Origin: Halobaculum halobium
GTDB lineage: Archaea; Halobacteriota; Halobacteria; Halobacteriales; Haloferacaceae
Direction of reading: 5' to 3'
Length of the DNA stretch: 64,000 nucleotides
NCBI RefSeq assembly: GCF_030127145.1
Contig: NZ_CP126158.1
Coordinates: forward strand, 1,860,001-1,924,000
The notes below the pieces were generated by a model. The model was not told where the DNA came from. It saw nothing but the letters and a program-made list of their open reading frames with translations, and searched no databases. Position numbers and translations under genes: made by a program. Shown here in pieces: positions 26,954 through 36,363 of this stretch (its first letter is position 1; every line of letters begins with the position of its first letter).

Positions 26954-27412
26954 TCACTCCTCGACGTCGAGGTCGAACTGCGCGTGCTCTACGACGGTGT
27001 TGAGCACGACCGAGGTGTTCGTCTCGCGGATGTCTTGGTCGGCGAGCAGCCCCTTGATCCCCTCGTTCATCTCGTCGGTGTCGCGGAACTTCCCGATCGC
27101 GATGACGTCGTAGTCGCCGGTCACCTCGTAGACGGACACCATCTGCTTTTGCTCGCGCAGGCGCTCGACGATGTCCGGCAGCGAACTCCCCTCGACTTTC
27201 AGTTGGACGATCGCCGTCACGTCGTAGCCGAGTCGGTCGTAGTTTACCCGCGGCGTGTACCCGTCGATCACGCCCTCGTCTTCGAGGTCGCGGAGGTGAT
27301 TCGAGACGGTGGTCACCGATACGTCGAGGTCCTCGCCCAGCGATCGGAGGCTGGCGCGACCGTTTCCTAAGAGCGCGTTGACGAGCTTGGCGTCGAGATT
27401 TTCGTACGTCAT
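26954..27412 (-). CDS. lrp: Lrp/AsnC family transcriptional regulator
   Basis: A 152-residue regulator. The N-terminal 60 residues form the AsnC-type helix-turn-helix ([44 protein letters not shown]). The rest is the RAM ligand-binding and dimerisation domain ([37 protein letters not shown]). It is divergent from glnA with a 126-bp shared promoter region, an arrangement known for haloarchaeal lrp next to glutamine synthetase. It therefore probably controls glnA and itself in response to nitrogen or amino acids, but this is inferred. A TTCTAAA box about 29 nt before the ATG supports the start at 27412. The C-terminal acidic stretch LDVEE is normal. Confidence 0.93.
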   Translation of the reverse strand: MTYENLDAKLVNALLGNGRASLRSLGEDLDVSVTTVSNHLRDLEDEGVIDGYTPRVNYDRLGYDVTAIVQLKVEGSSLPDIVERLREQKQMVSVYEVTGDYDVIAIGKFRDTDEMNEGIKGLLADQDIRETNTSVVLNTVVEHAQFDLDVEE

Positions 27413-27538
27413 TACACTCGACCACGGGTGCCTCCCTTTAGAATTTGACGGATGTCCACTGCAGACGAGCGGAAGGGCGGAATTGCGCCGACCGTCAACT
27501 CCTATATACCGGGAGTGTATGGAGTCAAACGTCACAAC
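27413..27538. promoter_or_regulatory. Divergent lrp/glnA promoter region
   Basis: This 126-bp region serves both genes. Toward glnA a TATATA box lies at about 27503-27508, about 35 nt before the ATG at 27539. Toward lrp the minus-strand TTCTAAA lies near 27441. An Lrp operator is expected between them, but no clean inverted repeat could be picked out by eye. Confidence 0.55.
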
Positions 27539-28918
27539 ATGACGGACGGTAACACCAAACCGGACGGCGGGCTCAGCGCCGCCGAGCAGGACGTCATCGA
27601 CGAGATCGACGAGAAAGGTATCGACTTCCTCCGCCTCCAGTTCACGGACATCTTGGGGACGGTAAAGAACGTCTCCGTCCCGGCGACGCAAGCGGAGAAG
27701 GCGTTCAGCGAGGGCATCTACTTCGACGGCTCCTCGATCGACGGCTTCGTACGGATCCAGGAGTCGGACATGCGTCTCAAGCCCGACCCCGAGACGTTCG
27801 CGGTCCTCCCGTGGCGGACCCGCGACGGCGAGGAGGGCGGCGCGGCCCGACTCATCTGTGACGTGATCGACACGTCGACGGGCGAGCCGTTCGAGGGCGA
27901 CCCTCGCCGCGTCCTGAAGGACGCGCTCGACCGCGCCGCGGACATGGGCTACGAAGTCAACGCCGCGCCCGAACCGGAGTTCTTCCTGTTCGAGGAGGAC
28001 GAGGACGGCCGCGCGACGACGAAGACCAACGACGCGGGCGGCTACTTCGACCTCGCGCCGAAGGACCTCGCCAGCGACGTGCGCCGCGACATCATCTACG
28101 GCCTGGAGGACATGGGCTTCGAGATCGAGGCCTCCCACCACGAGGTCGCCGAGGGCCAACACGAGATCAACTTCGAGTACGACGACGCCCTCACCACCGC
28201 CGACAACGTCGGCACCTTCCGCACCGTCGTGCGCGCCATCGCGGCCCAGCACGACCTCCACGCGACGTTCATGCCCAAGCCGATCCCGAAGATCAACGGC
28301 TCGGGGATGCACACCCACATCTCGCTGTTCACCGAGGACGGCGAGAACGCCTTCCACGACGGCGACGACGAGTTCGACCTCTCGGAGACGGCCAAGCAGT
28401 TCACCGCCGGCATCCTCGATCACGCCGAGGCGCTCGCGGCGGTGACGAACCCGACGGTGAACTCCTACAAGCGGCTCGTCCCAGGCTACGAAGCGCCCGT
28501 GTACGTCGCGTGGTCCGACCGGAACCGCTCGGCGCTCATCCGCAAGCCGGCCGCGCGCGTGCCGGCCGCCTCCCGCATCGAGGCGCGCTTCCCCGACCCC
28601 TCGTGTAACCCATACCTCGCGTTCGCGGCGCTCATCCACGCCGGCCTCGACGGCATCGAGCGCGAACTCGAGTGCGACGACCCGGTCCGCGAGAACATCT
28701 ACGAGTTCGACGAGCAGAAGCGTGAGGAGTACGGCATCACCACGCTCCCGTCGAACCTCGGCGAAGCGCTCGACGCACTCGAAGCGGACGAGGTCGTCCA
28801 GGACGCGCTCGGCGAGCACGTCGCCGAGAAGTTCGTGGAGGCCAAGTCCGCCGAGTACGACGAGTTCCGCGTCGACGTCTCCGACTGGGAGCTGGACCGC
28901 TACCTCGAGACGTTCTGA
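27539..28918 (+). CDS. glnA: Glutamine synthetase type I
   Basis: Makes glutamine from glutamate, ammonia and ATP, the main ammonium assimilation step. The 459-residue length and order of motifs are those of [22 protein letters not shown] (start of the catalytic barrel), [12 protein letters not shown] (metal-binding Glu), [33 protein letters not shown], and the ATP/glutamate loop [30 protein letters not shown]. The Tyr of the adenylylation region ([10 protein letters not shown]) is present, but archaeal GSI is generally not adenylylated. It has the TATATA promoter in the shared region with lrp. A T-rich stretch follows at 28960-28973. Confidence 0.97.
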   Translation: MTDGNTKPDGGLSAAEQDVIDEIDEKGIDFLRLQFTDILGTVKNVSVPATQAEKAFSEGIYFDGSSIDGFVRIQESDMRLKPDPETFAVLPWRTRDGEEGGAARLICDVIDTSTGEPFEGDPRRVLKDALDRAADMGYEVNAAPEPEFFLFEEDEDGRATTKTNDAGGYFDLAPKDLASDVRRDIIYGLEDMGFEIEASHHEVAEGQHEINFEYDDALTTADNVGTFRTVVRAIAAQHDLHATFMPKPIPKINGSGMHTHISLFTEDGENAFHDGDDEFDLSETAKQFTAGILDHAEALAAVTNPTVNSYKRLVPGYEAPVYVAWSDRNRSALIRKPAARVPAASRIEARFPDPSCNPYLAFAALIHAGLDGIERELECDDPVRENIYEFDEQKREEYGITTLPSNLGEALDALEADEVVQDALGEHVAEKFVEAKSAEYDEFRVDVSDWELDRYLETF

Positions 28919-29136
28919 ACGGCGACTGCCTCCCGATCGCTCGGGCTCCGGCAGCACTTCATATTCTTTTCCGGCGACTCGATCGACACCTCGCGCCGAT
29001 TTGGGTTGTCCTTCACGCGAGTTTGACCGTACCGGACGCCGGTGTGAACGGTCCCCCCGCCGTTGAGTCGCTCCACCGGTGCTGGTGTGTCGCCGACGCG
29101 GCTCGCTGCCGCGGTCTCACGCGGTTCTCACTGTCG

Positions 29137-30225
29137 TCAGTCTGACCGGTCCGGACCGTCCGCGTCGGCGTCGACGCCCTCGGGGACGGCTGCCTCGGCC
29201 TCGGAGATGAGGTCGGCGACAGCGTCGCCGTCCGCGTCAGCTTCGGCCTCCCGCCTCGATCCGTCGTCCGGCGCGTCCGCGTCCGGTCCACGCAGCCGGC
29301 CCACGACCGTCGGCCACGCGACGACGAGCGCAACGCCGGCAAACGACAGGGGGACGACCGCGAGCAGGCGGAACGGGGTCGTGTCGGGGACGACGCCGAA
29401 GACGTACGGGAGCCCGGCCGAGGCGACGGCGTAGGCGCCCCCGAACACCACGCCGATGACGGCCAGCCCGGCGGCGGCGCCGGGGAGTCCGACCGGCGCG
29501 TCGTCGGTGCCGCGCACCCGCCAGACGGCGTACCCACCGAGCCCGCCGCCCACGACGGTCCCCGCCTCCAACACCTCGCCGCCGTGGCCGCCGGCAGCCG
29601 CGACGAGCAGCGCTACCGCGCCGAGCGTGGCCGCGAGGAAAAATGCCCGGTCGGGGTTCGGACGGAACCCAGATCGGGCGACTCGGTGGAACAGCCACAG
29701 GCCGGCGAGTCCCACTCCGACGCCGACGACGACGTCCGCGAGGTAGTGGACGCCGAGCGCGACTCGCGTGAGCGCGACGACGCCGATCACGAGGGCGGCG
29801 ACCCCGCGACGCGTCCGCCGGTCGCCCACGTCCAAGAACGTCGCGAGTGCGCCGTACGCCATCGTCGCGCCGATCGCGTGGCCCGACGGGAAGCCGAAGC
29901 CGTCGCCCGTGGCGGCGTTGACGTAGGCGCCGGCGAGGAGTTCGGGGAGCCACAGCGGCGCGGTCGCGTCGCCGGCGCCGGGCGGCCGCGGCAACGCAAA
30001 CAGGCTCTTGAAGCCGACAGTCACCGCCAGCGCGCCGAGTCCGACGGCGACGACCGTCGCGCCGACGCGACGGGGATTGGCGGCTATCCGACGGTCAGCG
30101 AGCCAGTACAGCAGCGCGAGCCCGAGGTAGAGGAACCACGCGTCGCCCAGTTGAGTGAGCGCCGCCGCGATCGGAACGATCCACTCTGGGAGCCCGAGTA
30201 CCTCGCCCGTGACACTTCGACCCAT
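29137..30225 (-). CDS. PAP2 superfamily phosphatase, membrane bound
   Basis: A 362-residue multi-span protein with all three acid-phosphatase motifs: KSLFALPRPP near residue 72, PSGHAIGA near residue 118 and RVALGVHYLADVVVG near residue 155. These phosphatases act on lipid phosphates or diphosphates such as phosphatidate or polyprenyl diphosphates, with the catalytic His in the third motif. After the catalytic part come four or five more helices, and the C-terminus is a long acidic cytosolic tail (EAEADADGDAV). It is the last gene of a minus-strand operon with a two-helix protein and a BrkB-family protein, nine bases apart. The substrate is unknown. Confidence 0.9.
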   Translation of the reverse strand: MGRSVTGEVLGLPEWIVPIAAALTQLGDAWFLYLGLALLYWLADRRIAANPRRVGATVVAVGLGALAVTVGFKSLFALPRPPGAGDATAPLWLPELLAGAYVNAATGDGFGFPSGHAIGATMAYGALATFLDVGDRRTRRGVAALVIGVVALTRVALGVHYLADVVVGVGVGLAGLWLFHRVARSGFRPNPDRAFFLAATLGAVALLVAAAGGHGGEVLEAGTVVGGGLGGYAVWRVRGTDDAPVGLPGAAAGLAVIGVVFGGAYAVASAGLPYVFGVVPDTTPFRLLAVVPLSFAGVALVVAWPTVVGRLRGPDADAPDDGSRREAEADADGDAVADLISEAEAAVPEGVDADADGPDRSD

Positions 30226-30234
30226 CCGCTCACC

Positions 30235-30654
30235 TCACCGCCGCTCCCGGAGAGCGTCTACCGCCCGCCCGGGAACGGACACGAGGTTCAGCCCGACGCC
30301 GACGAGGACGAACAGCGTGTACAACCCGAGCGTCGAGAGGAACAACACGAGCATCGCGGCGATCGCAACCCATCCCTGGAGGAAGTAGAACGCGCCGAGC
30401 GTCATGACGGTGCCGTACAGAAGCACCAGATACGGTCCCCATCCGCTGGCGTGGCCGCGGCGCACCCGTCGCCGGACGTATCGCTTCAACTCGGCTTCCA
30501 GCGCCGGCTTCTCCACGGTCCTCTCGTCGATCGCGTCGAGGTCCGCGCGGATCTCGGCGACGCGGTCGTCCAACTCCCCGATGTCGGGCGCCGGGCGGCC
30601 GTCGTCTTCCTCGCCGTCGGCCGTCGTCTCGGCGCTCGCGGTCTCGCCGCTCAT
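30235..30654 (-). CDS. Conserved two-helix membrane protein
   Basis: A 139-residue protein. The first 50 residues are soluble, acidic and probably coiled coil (IGELDDRVAEIRADLDAIDERTVEKPALEAELKRYVRRRVRRG). Two helices follow (GPYLVLLYGTVMTLGAFYFL and WVAIAAMLVLFLSTLGLYTLFVLVGVG). Three bases separate its ATG from the stop of the BrkB gene. It is translationally coupled or tightly linked to the BrkB and PAP2 neighbours, which suggests a shared envelope function. No catalytic residues are apparent and no family is named. Confidence 0.7.
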   Translation of the reverse strand: MSGETASAETTADGEEDDGRPAPDIGELDDRVAEIRADLDAIDERTVEKPALEAELKRYVRRRVRRGHASGWGPYLVLLYGTVMTLGAFYFLQGWVAIAAMLVLFLSTLGLYTLFVLVGVGLNLVSVPGRAVDALRERR

Positions 30655-30657
30655 TCG

Positions 30658-31557
30658 TCACTTCGCACGCGTGTCCGTCCCTTTATCCTGCCGGTCTCTC
30701 CCGTCGGCGTCGCCGGACCCCTCCGCCGTCTTCTCCGGATCCCCCGCGAGCACGACGTTGACCACGGCGCCGACGAGCACCAGGGTCGCACCGAAGTAGA
30801 GGAACGTCACGAACAGCAGCACGGCGCCGAGCACGCCGTACACCGCGCCCTCGCCGTCGCCACCGGCGGTGAGATCGACGTACGCCTGAAACGCGATCCG
30901 AAGCGCGGTCCAGCCGACGCCGGCGAAGACGGCGCCGGGAACGACCTCCCGGAGGGTCACGTCCGTGTCGGGGAACACGTAGTACATCGGGAGGAACGCG
31001 GCGGTGAGCAGCGCCGGGAGCGCGAGGTAGCTCGCGGCGACCGCGACGACGCCGACGTCGACGACGGCGACGAGCGTCCCCAGTACGACCATCGCGCCGA
31101 GGCTCCCGCCGACGCTGACGGTGACGACGAGCGAGTCGCGGAGCTGGTTGACGAGCCCGACGGCGCCGTCGGTGCCGTACACCTGCGAGAAGGCGATGTC
31201 GAGGCCGCGAAGCACCTTCAGCGCGCCCCACAGCGTCAGCGGGAGGCTGATGAGCGTCACCGACCCCTGTCCGGGGCCGTCGACGAGCGCGGTGACGAGC
31301 AGCTCCTGACCGCTGTCGGTGAGCACGTCTGCGCTCGCGACGACGACCGCGCTCGCGAGCTGCTGTCCGCCCACGGTCACCGCGACGACAAGCGCCAGGA
31401 CCGCCGCCGGCAACAGCGAGACGAACGCGTAGTACGCCACGCTCGCCGCCAGGAACGTGACGTTCTCCTCGCTCGCCCGCGCGGCGACGCCGCGGGCGAG
31501 CAACGCGATCCGCTTGAGCGACTCCGTCGCCCCCGCCGGATCGGGTTCCGTTTGCAC
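30658..31557 (-). CDS. YihY/BrkB family inner membrane protein
   Basis: A 299-residue integral membrane protein with six predicted helices. Family markers are VTFLAASVAYYAFVSLLPAAVLALVV in the first helix, LPLTLWGALKVLRGLDIAFSQVYG, and the C-terminal GGDGEGAVYGVLGAVLLFVTFLYFGATLVLVGAVVNVVLAGDP. The family (UPF0761/BrkB) is thought to have a transport or envelope function, but no substrate is established. The GTG start at 31557 is supported by a CTTTTCT box about 29 nt upstream on the minus strand. It heads the operon BrkB, two-helix protein, PAP2. A paralogue lies directly upstream. Confidence 0.87.
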   Translation of the reverse strand: MQTEPDPAGATESLKRIALLARGVAARASEENVTFLAASVAYYAFVSLLPAAVLALVVAVTVGGQQLASAVVVASADVLTDSGQELLVTALVDGPGQGSVTLISLPLTLWGALKVLRGLDIAFSQVYGTDGAVGLVNQLRDSLVVTVSVGGSLGAMVVLGTLVAVVDVGVVAVAASYLALPALLTAAFLPMYYVFPDTDVTLREVVPGAVFAGVGWTALRIAFQAYVDLTAGGDGEGAVYGVLGAVLLFVTFLYFGATLVLVGAVVNVVLAGDPEKTAEGSGDADGRDRQDKGTDTRAK

Positions 31558-31706
31558 GTCGGGCTGTACTCGCGACCGCGAGAAAAGCGCACGGTTCGTG
31601 TCGGGAGCGCGAGAACTGCGGTGCGATCTGCTCGACGACGCGTCGGTCGGTGTTCGACGGATCGAGCTGTGACCGATCGGTTCTCCCGCGTTCGCTCGCC
31701 CGTTCC

Positions 31707-32561
31707 TCAGGCGTGCCCGGCGAGCACCGCGTTCGTCGCCGCCCCCACCAGCACGAGCAGGTTCGCGGCGTAGAACCACGCGACGAGTACGAGGAGGCCG
31801 CCGAGGACGCCGTAGATCCCGACACCGGCACCGGCGGCGGCGGCGTACGACCCGAGCCCGGCCCCGGTGACCGTCCACCCGACTGCGGCGACGAGCGTCC
31901 CCGGGAGTACCTCTCTGCCCGACACCGGCGTCGCCGGGAGCGCGTAAAACAGCGGGAACAGCGCCACGGTCGACAGCAGGAACACCGCGACCGGGACGGC
32001 CGCGCGCACGAGCGATTCGTTGGTGTACAGCGACAGCGTCCCCGCCGCGAGCACCACCGCGAGGACGCCGAGCCCGCCGACGCCGAGCGCGAACAGCGTG
32101 TCGCGGACGCGAGAGAGCACGCCTCGCTTCTCGACGCCGTAGACGGCGGCGAAGGCGCGATCGTACCCGCGAAACAACTGCACGATCGAGAAGCACACGA
32201 GCGCTCCCGAGACGATGACGATCCCGCGCCGTCGCGACACGTCGACGATCGACGCCCGGAGGAACGTCCGCCCCCGCGGCGTTAAGAGTTCGCCCCCCGC
32301 GGTGACGGCTCCCGCGGCGACGACGCCGTCGCCGGTCTGCGTGACGAGCGCCGCCGCCAACACGGCGACCGGTAGGGTGGCGACGCCGCTGTAGTAGGCG
32401 AGACTCCCGGCGACGAAGGTGGCGTCGGCGGCGCGGACGGCCCGGACGACGGCCAAGGCGGCCGTCACCGGTCCGTCGATGTCGGACCCTCCGCCGTCGT
32501 CACCGCCCGCAGGGCCGCGAGCGTCGTTCGACACACCGGCCGGGTTGTCAGCCGAGGTCAA
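31707..32561 (-). CDS. YihY/BrkB family membrane protein, second copy
   Basis: A 284-residue paralogue of the protein at 30658-31557, with the same helix layout: DATFVAGSLAYYSGVATLPVAVLAAAL, the VDVSRRRGIVIVSGALVCFSIVQLFRGYDRAFAAVYG block and the end VGIYGVLGGLLVLVAWFYAANLLVLVGAATNAVLAGHA. The N-terminal 30 residues are Gly/Asp-rich and soluble. The tandem position and diverged sequence point to an old duplication and possibly a heteromeric membrane complex. The 150-bp gap to the next copy contains that gene's promoter. Function unknown. Confidence 0.85.
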   Translation of the reverse strand: MTSADNPAGVSNDARGPAGGDDGGGSDIDGPVTAALAVVRAVRAADATFVAGSLAYYSGVATLPVAVLAAALVTQTGDGVVAAGAVTAGGELLTPRGRTFLRASIVDVSRRRGIVIVSGALVCFSIVQLFRGYDRAFAAVYGVEKRGVLSRVRDTLFALGVGGLGVLAVVLAAGTLSLYTNESLVRAAVPVAVFLLSTVALFPLFYALPATPVSGREVLPGTLVAAVGWTVTGAGLGSYAAAAGAGVGIYGVLGGLLVLVAWFYAANLLVLVGAATNAVLAGHA

Positions 32562-32641
32562 AGAGGGCGGCGGCCGAGGGCTCGGCGGCTGTCGTCGGCC
32601 CCCGTCTTCCGGGGCGTCTCACGCGGCGCCGTCGCGGACCC

Positions 32642-33757
32642 TCATCCGAGGTCCGCGGTCGCTTCGCGCATCTGCGCCACGGTCGCGTCGGTCTTGAACG
32701 CGGTCCCCGAGTAATGGGCGTGCGACGCCGCGAAGCCGGCCTCGCGCAGGGCGTCGACGAACTCGTCCATGCCGACGGCCGGCCGGCTCCACTGCTTGCA
32801 CAGCCGGTGTTGGTCGTAGTGCGTCGGCGTGTCCAGCTCCGCGGCGACCGTGTCGAGCAGCTTGCGGGCGCGCTTCGCCTCGCCCATGTCGTCGGTCACC
32901 GCCGACTCGACGCGCGCGGTGAACTCGGGGTCGGCGACGCGGCCCAGCCAGATCGGGCCGGCCGTGACGACCCTGCTCGACCCGCAGCGGGGACACGACT
33001 CCGGCACGTCCGGCAGCCGGCCGAACTCGTGATCGCGTTCGAGACAGTCTTGGCAGTGGTGGACGAAGCCCAGCGAGTCCAGCGTCGCCGTCGCCTCGGT
33101 GGCGTTGGCCTCCAGTTCGAGGTAGGTTCGCGCGTAGTGACGCGAGCTGTGCGAACAGATCGGAACGGCCGCCTTGTCCCGGCTGGCCGCCCGGCGAACG
33201 AGCGCTCCGATCAGCACGCGCAGCCCCATCTCGGGGTGGTACTCGGTGTTCCGGGGGACGGTGTCGTACCGGCGGACGCCTGACTCGAAGTGGGCGCCAC
33301 AAAGCGGCGCGGTGTCGGTCGCGGTGACACACAGGAGGTTCCGCGTGCCGGCGACGGCGGCGTCGACGAACGGCATCGGCGAGCCGTACGGGTCGACGTC
33401 GACCACGTCGTAGAAGCCCTCGTGCAGGAGCGCGTTCGCGTCGCGCTGGAGCGCCTCCCCGCCGTGGGACGCGAGGTTCCGACCCGCGAGCGAGACGGCG
33501 TCCTCGTCCACGTCGGCGGCCGTCACGTCCCATCCCTCGGCGGCAGCGCGGGTGGCGCGGACGCCCGAGGCGGCCATCGCGTCGAGGTACGTCTCCGCGC
33601 GCGGCTCGCGGTCGGCGTACGCCCGCAGCGTCGCGACCGTGATGTCGCGGTTCAGTTCCATCTCCGGGTTGTAGAACACCTCGTCGGCGCGGCCCTCGCT
33701 GGCGCCGTCGCGCGCGCCCTCGATCTCGACGGTGACGCCGCCCTCCGTGACCTCCAT
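32642..33757 (-). CDS. trm1: tRNA (guanine-26-N2)-dimethyltransferase Trm1
   Basis: A 371-residue SAM-dependent enzyme that makes N2,N2-dimethylguanosine at tRNA position 26. The start [33 protein letters not shown] is the family N-terminus. The catalytic domain shows [18 protein letters not shown] (SAM loop) and DVDPYGSP (the D-P-Y-G-S active site). A C4 zinc site follows at [14 protein letters not shown]...ESCPRCGSS. The C-terminal domain ends with [17 protein letters not shown]. The length fits archaeal Trm1. A GTTAAC box about 31 nt upstream suggests leaderless transcription. It is divergent from the SWIM gene. Confidence 0.95.
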   Translation of the reverse strand: MEVTEGGVTVEIEGARDGASEGRADEVFYNPEMELNRDITVATLRAYADREPRAETYLDAMAASGVRATRAAAEGWDVTAADVDEDAVSLAGRNLASHGGEALQRDANALLHEGFYDVVDVDPYGSPMPFVDAAVAGTRNLLCVTATDTAPLCGAHFESGVRRYDTVPRNTEYHPEMGLRVLIGALVRRAASRDKAAVPICSHSSRHYARTYLELEANATEATATLDSLGFVHHCQDCLERDHEFGRLPDVPESCPRCGSSRVVTAGPIWLGRVADPEFTARVESAVTDDMGEAKRARKLLDTVAAELDTPTHYDQHRLCKQWSRPAVGMDEFVDALREAGFAASHAHYSGTAFKTDATVAQMREATADLG

Positions 33758-33881
33758 CGTTGCCGGACGTGCGCCGCCCGCGGGGTTAACTGGCGCGGAA
33801 TCCGCGCGGTCGGGTCAACCGAGGCCACTGCGGTCTCGCGGGACCGAAGCGTTTTGCCGCGGCCACGCGAACCGGCGCGAC

Positions 33882-34371
33882 GTGACTCGAGGCGACGGCG
33901 GCGCCGACCCGGACGCGACACCCGAAGCCGCGGCCGACGCCGACGCCACCGACACTGACCCCAATACAGCGGACGCCGACTCCGTCGCGGCGGACCCGGA
34001 CGATCTGCGCCGGGCGCGCTCGCCGACCTCGCGGCGGACGACTGGCGCGCGGCGCTCGCGGCCGTCGGCGAGCTTCGGCCCCCGTCGTCGCCGAGATCAT
34101 CACGCTTCACGGCGACCGCGGTCGCCGGGCGATCGAGGCGGTCGCCGAGGGCAGGGTGAAGCGGTACCGCGATTTCACCGTCGTCGTCGGCTATCGCGAC
34201 GAGCACATCGTCGAGGACGGCGGCTGCGACTGCCGGGACGCCACCTACAACCTCGATACGTCCGACCCGAGCGAGCGCTGCTGGCACGCGCTCGCCGTCG
34301 ACGTCGCCGAGCGCGTCGGCCGCGTCGACGACCACGACATGTGGTACTCCGAGGTCGTCGAGTTCCTCTGA
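33882..34371 (+). CDS. SWIM zinc-finger protein, reading frame broken twice
   Basis: No single frame covers this gene. From the GTG at 33882 (VTRGDGGADPDATPEAAAD...) the first frame ends near DDLRR. The next good stretch is in another frame, ALADLAADDWRAALAAVGELRPP, and the last in a third, VVAEIITLHGDRGRRAIEAVAEGRVKRYRDFTVVVG to the stop at 34371. The joined product shows the SWIM motif CDCRDATYNLD...ERCWHALA (CxC...CxH), a DNA- or protein-binding zinc finger. The breaks are at about 34008-34020 (one base missing or an extra CG) and at the C5 run 34079-34083 (one C missing). An intact-looking short frame begins at 34156. Sequencing error is more likely than decay. A TTTTGCC box is 30 nt upstream. 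Confidence 0.7.
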
Positions 34372-34408
34372 CCGACCCGCGGCGCGGCGGCTCCCGCCGG
34401 ACCGTCGG

Positions 34409-35089
34409 TCACTCGAAGGACGCCGTTCGGACCGTGAGCCCGTAGTACACAGCGGGGGCGAGCGCCAGCGCCACCGCCGAGAGGACCGCCGCGGGCGACA
34501 CCGACCCGGCGAACAGCGCGGCGAACAGGACGGTGACACCGAGGACGACGCCGCCGGCGACGGCGCCGAGCCGGGCGGTCGGCGTCGCGGCGAACCCGGC
34601 GGTTCGGGCGGCGATCGCGCCCGTGATCCACAGCACCAGCGCCGCCGCCGCGCCGAACGGCGTTTCGAGGGAGAGCCCGACAAGCAGCAGCGCTCCGCCG
34701 CCGACGGCGCCGGCAAGCAGGAGGACCCGGCCGTCGGGAAGCGCGCGGGCCGGCGCGTACATGACGGCGTATGTCCATGCGGGCGCAGCGACCAACAGTC
34801 CGAGGAAGGTGCCGCGAAGCGTCGCGTCGGCGGCGCCGCCGGTCGTTACCGCGTCGGCGACGAGCGCGGCACCCGCCACCGTGCCGGCGACCGCGACGGC
34901 TCGCGGCGGGAGCACGGTCGTCGGATCGTCGTCGTGATAGACCGCGTACACCGCGAACGGGTAGAGGAGCGCCGCACCGGTGAGCACAGACCGGGACACA
35001 TCGCCCGTCGCCCACAGCGCGAACGCGCCGATGGGCGCGGCGAGGAGAACCCCGGTCAACAGCGCGAGTTCGGGAGCGCGGCGATTCAC
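34409..35089 (-). CDS. Multi-span membrane protein, unknown
   Basis: A 226-residue protein with about seven predicted hydrophobic helices, beginning LALLTGVLLAAPIGAFALWATGD. One loop contains VYHDDDPTTVLPPRAVAVAG. The end is SAVALALAPAVYYGLTVRTASFE. There is no charged residue pattern or motif that suggests a transporter family. It is tail to tail with the SWIM gene. From its composition it is a real haloarchaeal membrane protein, probably of a small lineage-specific family. Function cannot be stated. Confidence 0.65.
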   Translation of the reverse strand: MNRRAPELALLTGVLLAAPIGAFALWATGDVSRSVLTGAALLYPFAVYAVYHDDDPTTVLPPRAVAVAGTVAGAALVADAVTTGGAADATLRGTFLGLLVAAPAWTYAVMYAPARALPDGRVLLLAGAVGGGALLLVGLSLETPFGAAAALVLWITGAIAARTAGFAATPTARLGAVAGGVVLGVTVLFAALFAGSVSPAAVLSAVALALAPAVYYGLTVRTASFE

Positions 35090-35225
35090 GGCCGCGGTAC
35101 GGGCGCGCCGAGCAAAAGCCCCTCGTCGCGTTCGCTCGATGGACCCGCGTCCTCGCTCCCGTCGCTCCGTACGGCCGACATAGACAGACGGAAGCGTTTA
35201 GACCGTGCCCGAGGTAGGACTCCGC

Positions 35226-35681
35226 ATGGCGGACTGTCCACTTGCAGATGACTGCCCCCGGTTCTCCGAACGGATCCAGGGCATGGGCTGTCAGCACTAC
35301 GGCGACCGCGGCGGCGCCGAGTGGTGCAGCGATTACAATATGCCCATCTCGGACCTGAAACAACAGCCTGTCAAACCCGGCGAAGAGGTCATCGTCGAGG
35401 TCGACGATATCCACGAGAGCGGCGCGGGCGTCGGCCGCACCGAAGACGGCTTCATCGTCATGGTCGACGGGTTGCTCCCGCCCGCGCGGGCGGTCGTCCG
35501 CATCGACCGGGTGAAGCAGAACCACGCCAAGGCGAAGCGGGTCATCGAGCGGCTTCCCGACGAGCCGGAGAGCGCCGAAGGCGACTCGGAGGTCGAGGGC
35601 GAGGAGCGGGAGATCGACGAGGAGACCGAAGCGAAGCGAGGCGAGCGACTCGGATCGCGCGACAACTTCTGGGGCTCGTAG
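35226..35681 (+). CDS. TRAM-domain protein with N-terminal cysteine cluster
   Basis: A 151-residue protein. The N-terminus has four cysteines, CPLADDCPRFSERIQGMGC...WCSDY, arranged like a zinc or Fe-S site. Residues about 48-105 are a TRAM beta-barrel (VKPGEEVIVEVDDIHESGAGVGRTEDGFIVMVDGLLPPARAVVRIDRVKQNHAKAKRVIE), an RNA-binding fold also seen in tRNA-modifying enzymes. The acidic C-terminal tail (ESAEGDSEVEGEEREIDEETE) is low complexity, ending in FWGS. The family is common in archaea, where TRAM proteins act as RNA chaperones; that role is inferred. A short upstream frame was not used because MADCPLADDC is the natural start. Confidence 0.87.
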   Translation: MADCPLADDCPRFSERIQGMGCQHYGDRGGAEWCSDYNMPISDLKQQPVKPGEEVIVEVDDIHESGAGVGRTEDGFIVMVDGLLPPARAVVRIDRVKQNHAKAKRVIERLPDEPESAEGDSEVEGEEREIDEETEAKRGERLGSRDNFWGS

Positions 35682-35726
35682 CGCCGACCCGCCCCGGAGG
35701 TCGCGCCTGGACAGTCCGTACTATCC

Positions 35727-35733
35727 TTTTTGT
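35727..35733 (+). promoter_or_regulatory. TTTTTGT promoter box before the Tfx-like regulator
   Basis: The heptamer starts exactly 30 nt upstream of the ATG at 35757. It is identical in sequence and distance to those before the ferredoxin (5404) and SDR (36364) genes. Confidence 0.6.
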
Positions 35734-35756
35734 GTGCCGGGGTCCGACTTCTCAGC

Positions 35757-36251
35757 ATGACTACCGAGGGACCCCTCGACGCGGTCGACGTCGATGAACT
35801 GCTCGACCGCGCCGGCTTCGACGCCGATCGAAGCGTCCTCACCCGCCGGCAGGCGGAGGTGCTCGCGCTGCGCGAGCGGAACGTCAGGCAGGCCGACATC
35901 GCCGACTTGCTGGGCACCTCACGCGCGAACGTCTCCAGCGTCGAGTCGTCCGCCCGCGACAACGTCGAGAAGGCGCGCGAGACAGTCGCGTTCGCGGAGG
36001 CGTTGTCGGCGCCCGTCCGGATCGAGATCGCCGCCGGGACCGACCTCTACGACGTCCCCGATCGCGTGTACGACGCTTGCGACGAGGCCGACGTGAAAGT
36101 GAACCACACCGCGCCGGATCTGATGAAGCTCGTGAGCGACAACGCCGGCGACGCGGTCCAGGGCCGGGAGGTCGTCGCCCCGATCCTGGTCGGCATCACC
36201 GGCGCCGGCTCCGTTCGGGTCCGCCGATCGGAGCAGGCGAACGCCACGTGA
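35757..36251 (+). CDS. Tfx family DNA-binding protein
   Basis: A 164-residue regulator. The N-terminal half is a LuxR/sigma-70-region-4-like helix-turn-helix (SVLTRRQAEVLALRERNVRQADIADLLGTSRANVSSVESSARDNVEKARET). The C-terminal half is an alpha/beta domain (VRIEIAAGTDLYDVPDRVYDACDEADVKVNHTAPDLMKLV). Tfx was first described as a methanogen activator of a formylmethanofuran dehydrogenase operon. Haloarchaeal members control other, unknown genes. The start MTTEGPLDAVDVD is supported by the TTTTTGT box exactly 30 nt upstream. No neighbour suggests the target. Confidence 0.9.
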   Translation: MTTEGPLDAVDVDELLDRAGFDADRSVLTRRQAEVLALRERNVRQADIADLLGTSRANVSSVESSARDNVEKARETVAFAEALSAPVRIEIAAGTDLYDVPDRVYDACDEADVKVNHTAPDLMKLVSDNAGDAVQGREVVAPILVGITGAGSVRVRRSEQANAT

Positions 36252-36333
36252 CTGCGCGCCCGCCCGGGGATCGTCCGTCGGACGAGCACCCCGCGATCAC
36301 CGGACGACCGCACGTCCTGCCGGCTCTGGCGGC

Positions 36334-36340
36334 TTTTTGT
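36334..36340 (+). promoter_or_regulatory. TTTTTGT promoter box before the SDR gene
   Basis: The heptamer starts exactly 30 nt upstream of the ATG at 36364, the third copy of this box at this distance in the window. Confidence 0.6.
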
Positions 36341-36363
36341 ACGCGTCGGACGGAGCCGCCGGT

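Noticed and set aside
26954-28957. Long minus-strand open frame (about 667 residues) antisense to glnA
   Set aside because: Only its final part is the real lrp gene. The rest is antisense to glnA with Val/Leu/Arg-rich composition, an effect of the GC-rich codon pattern.
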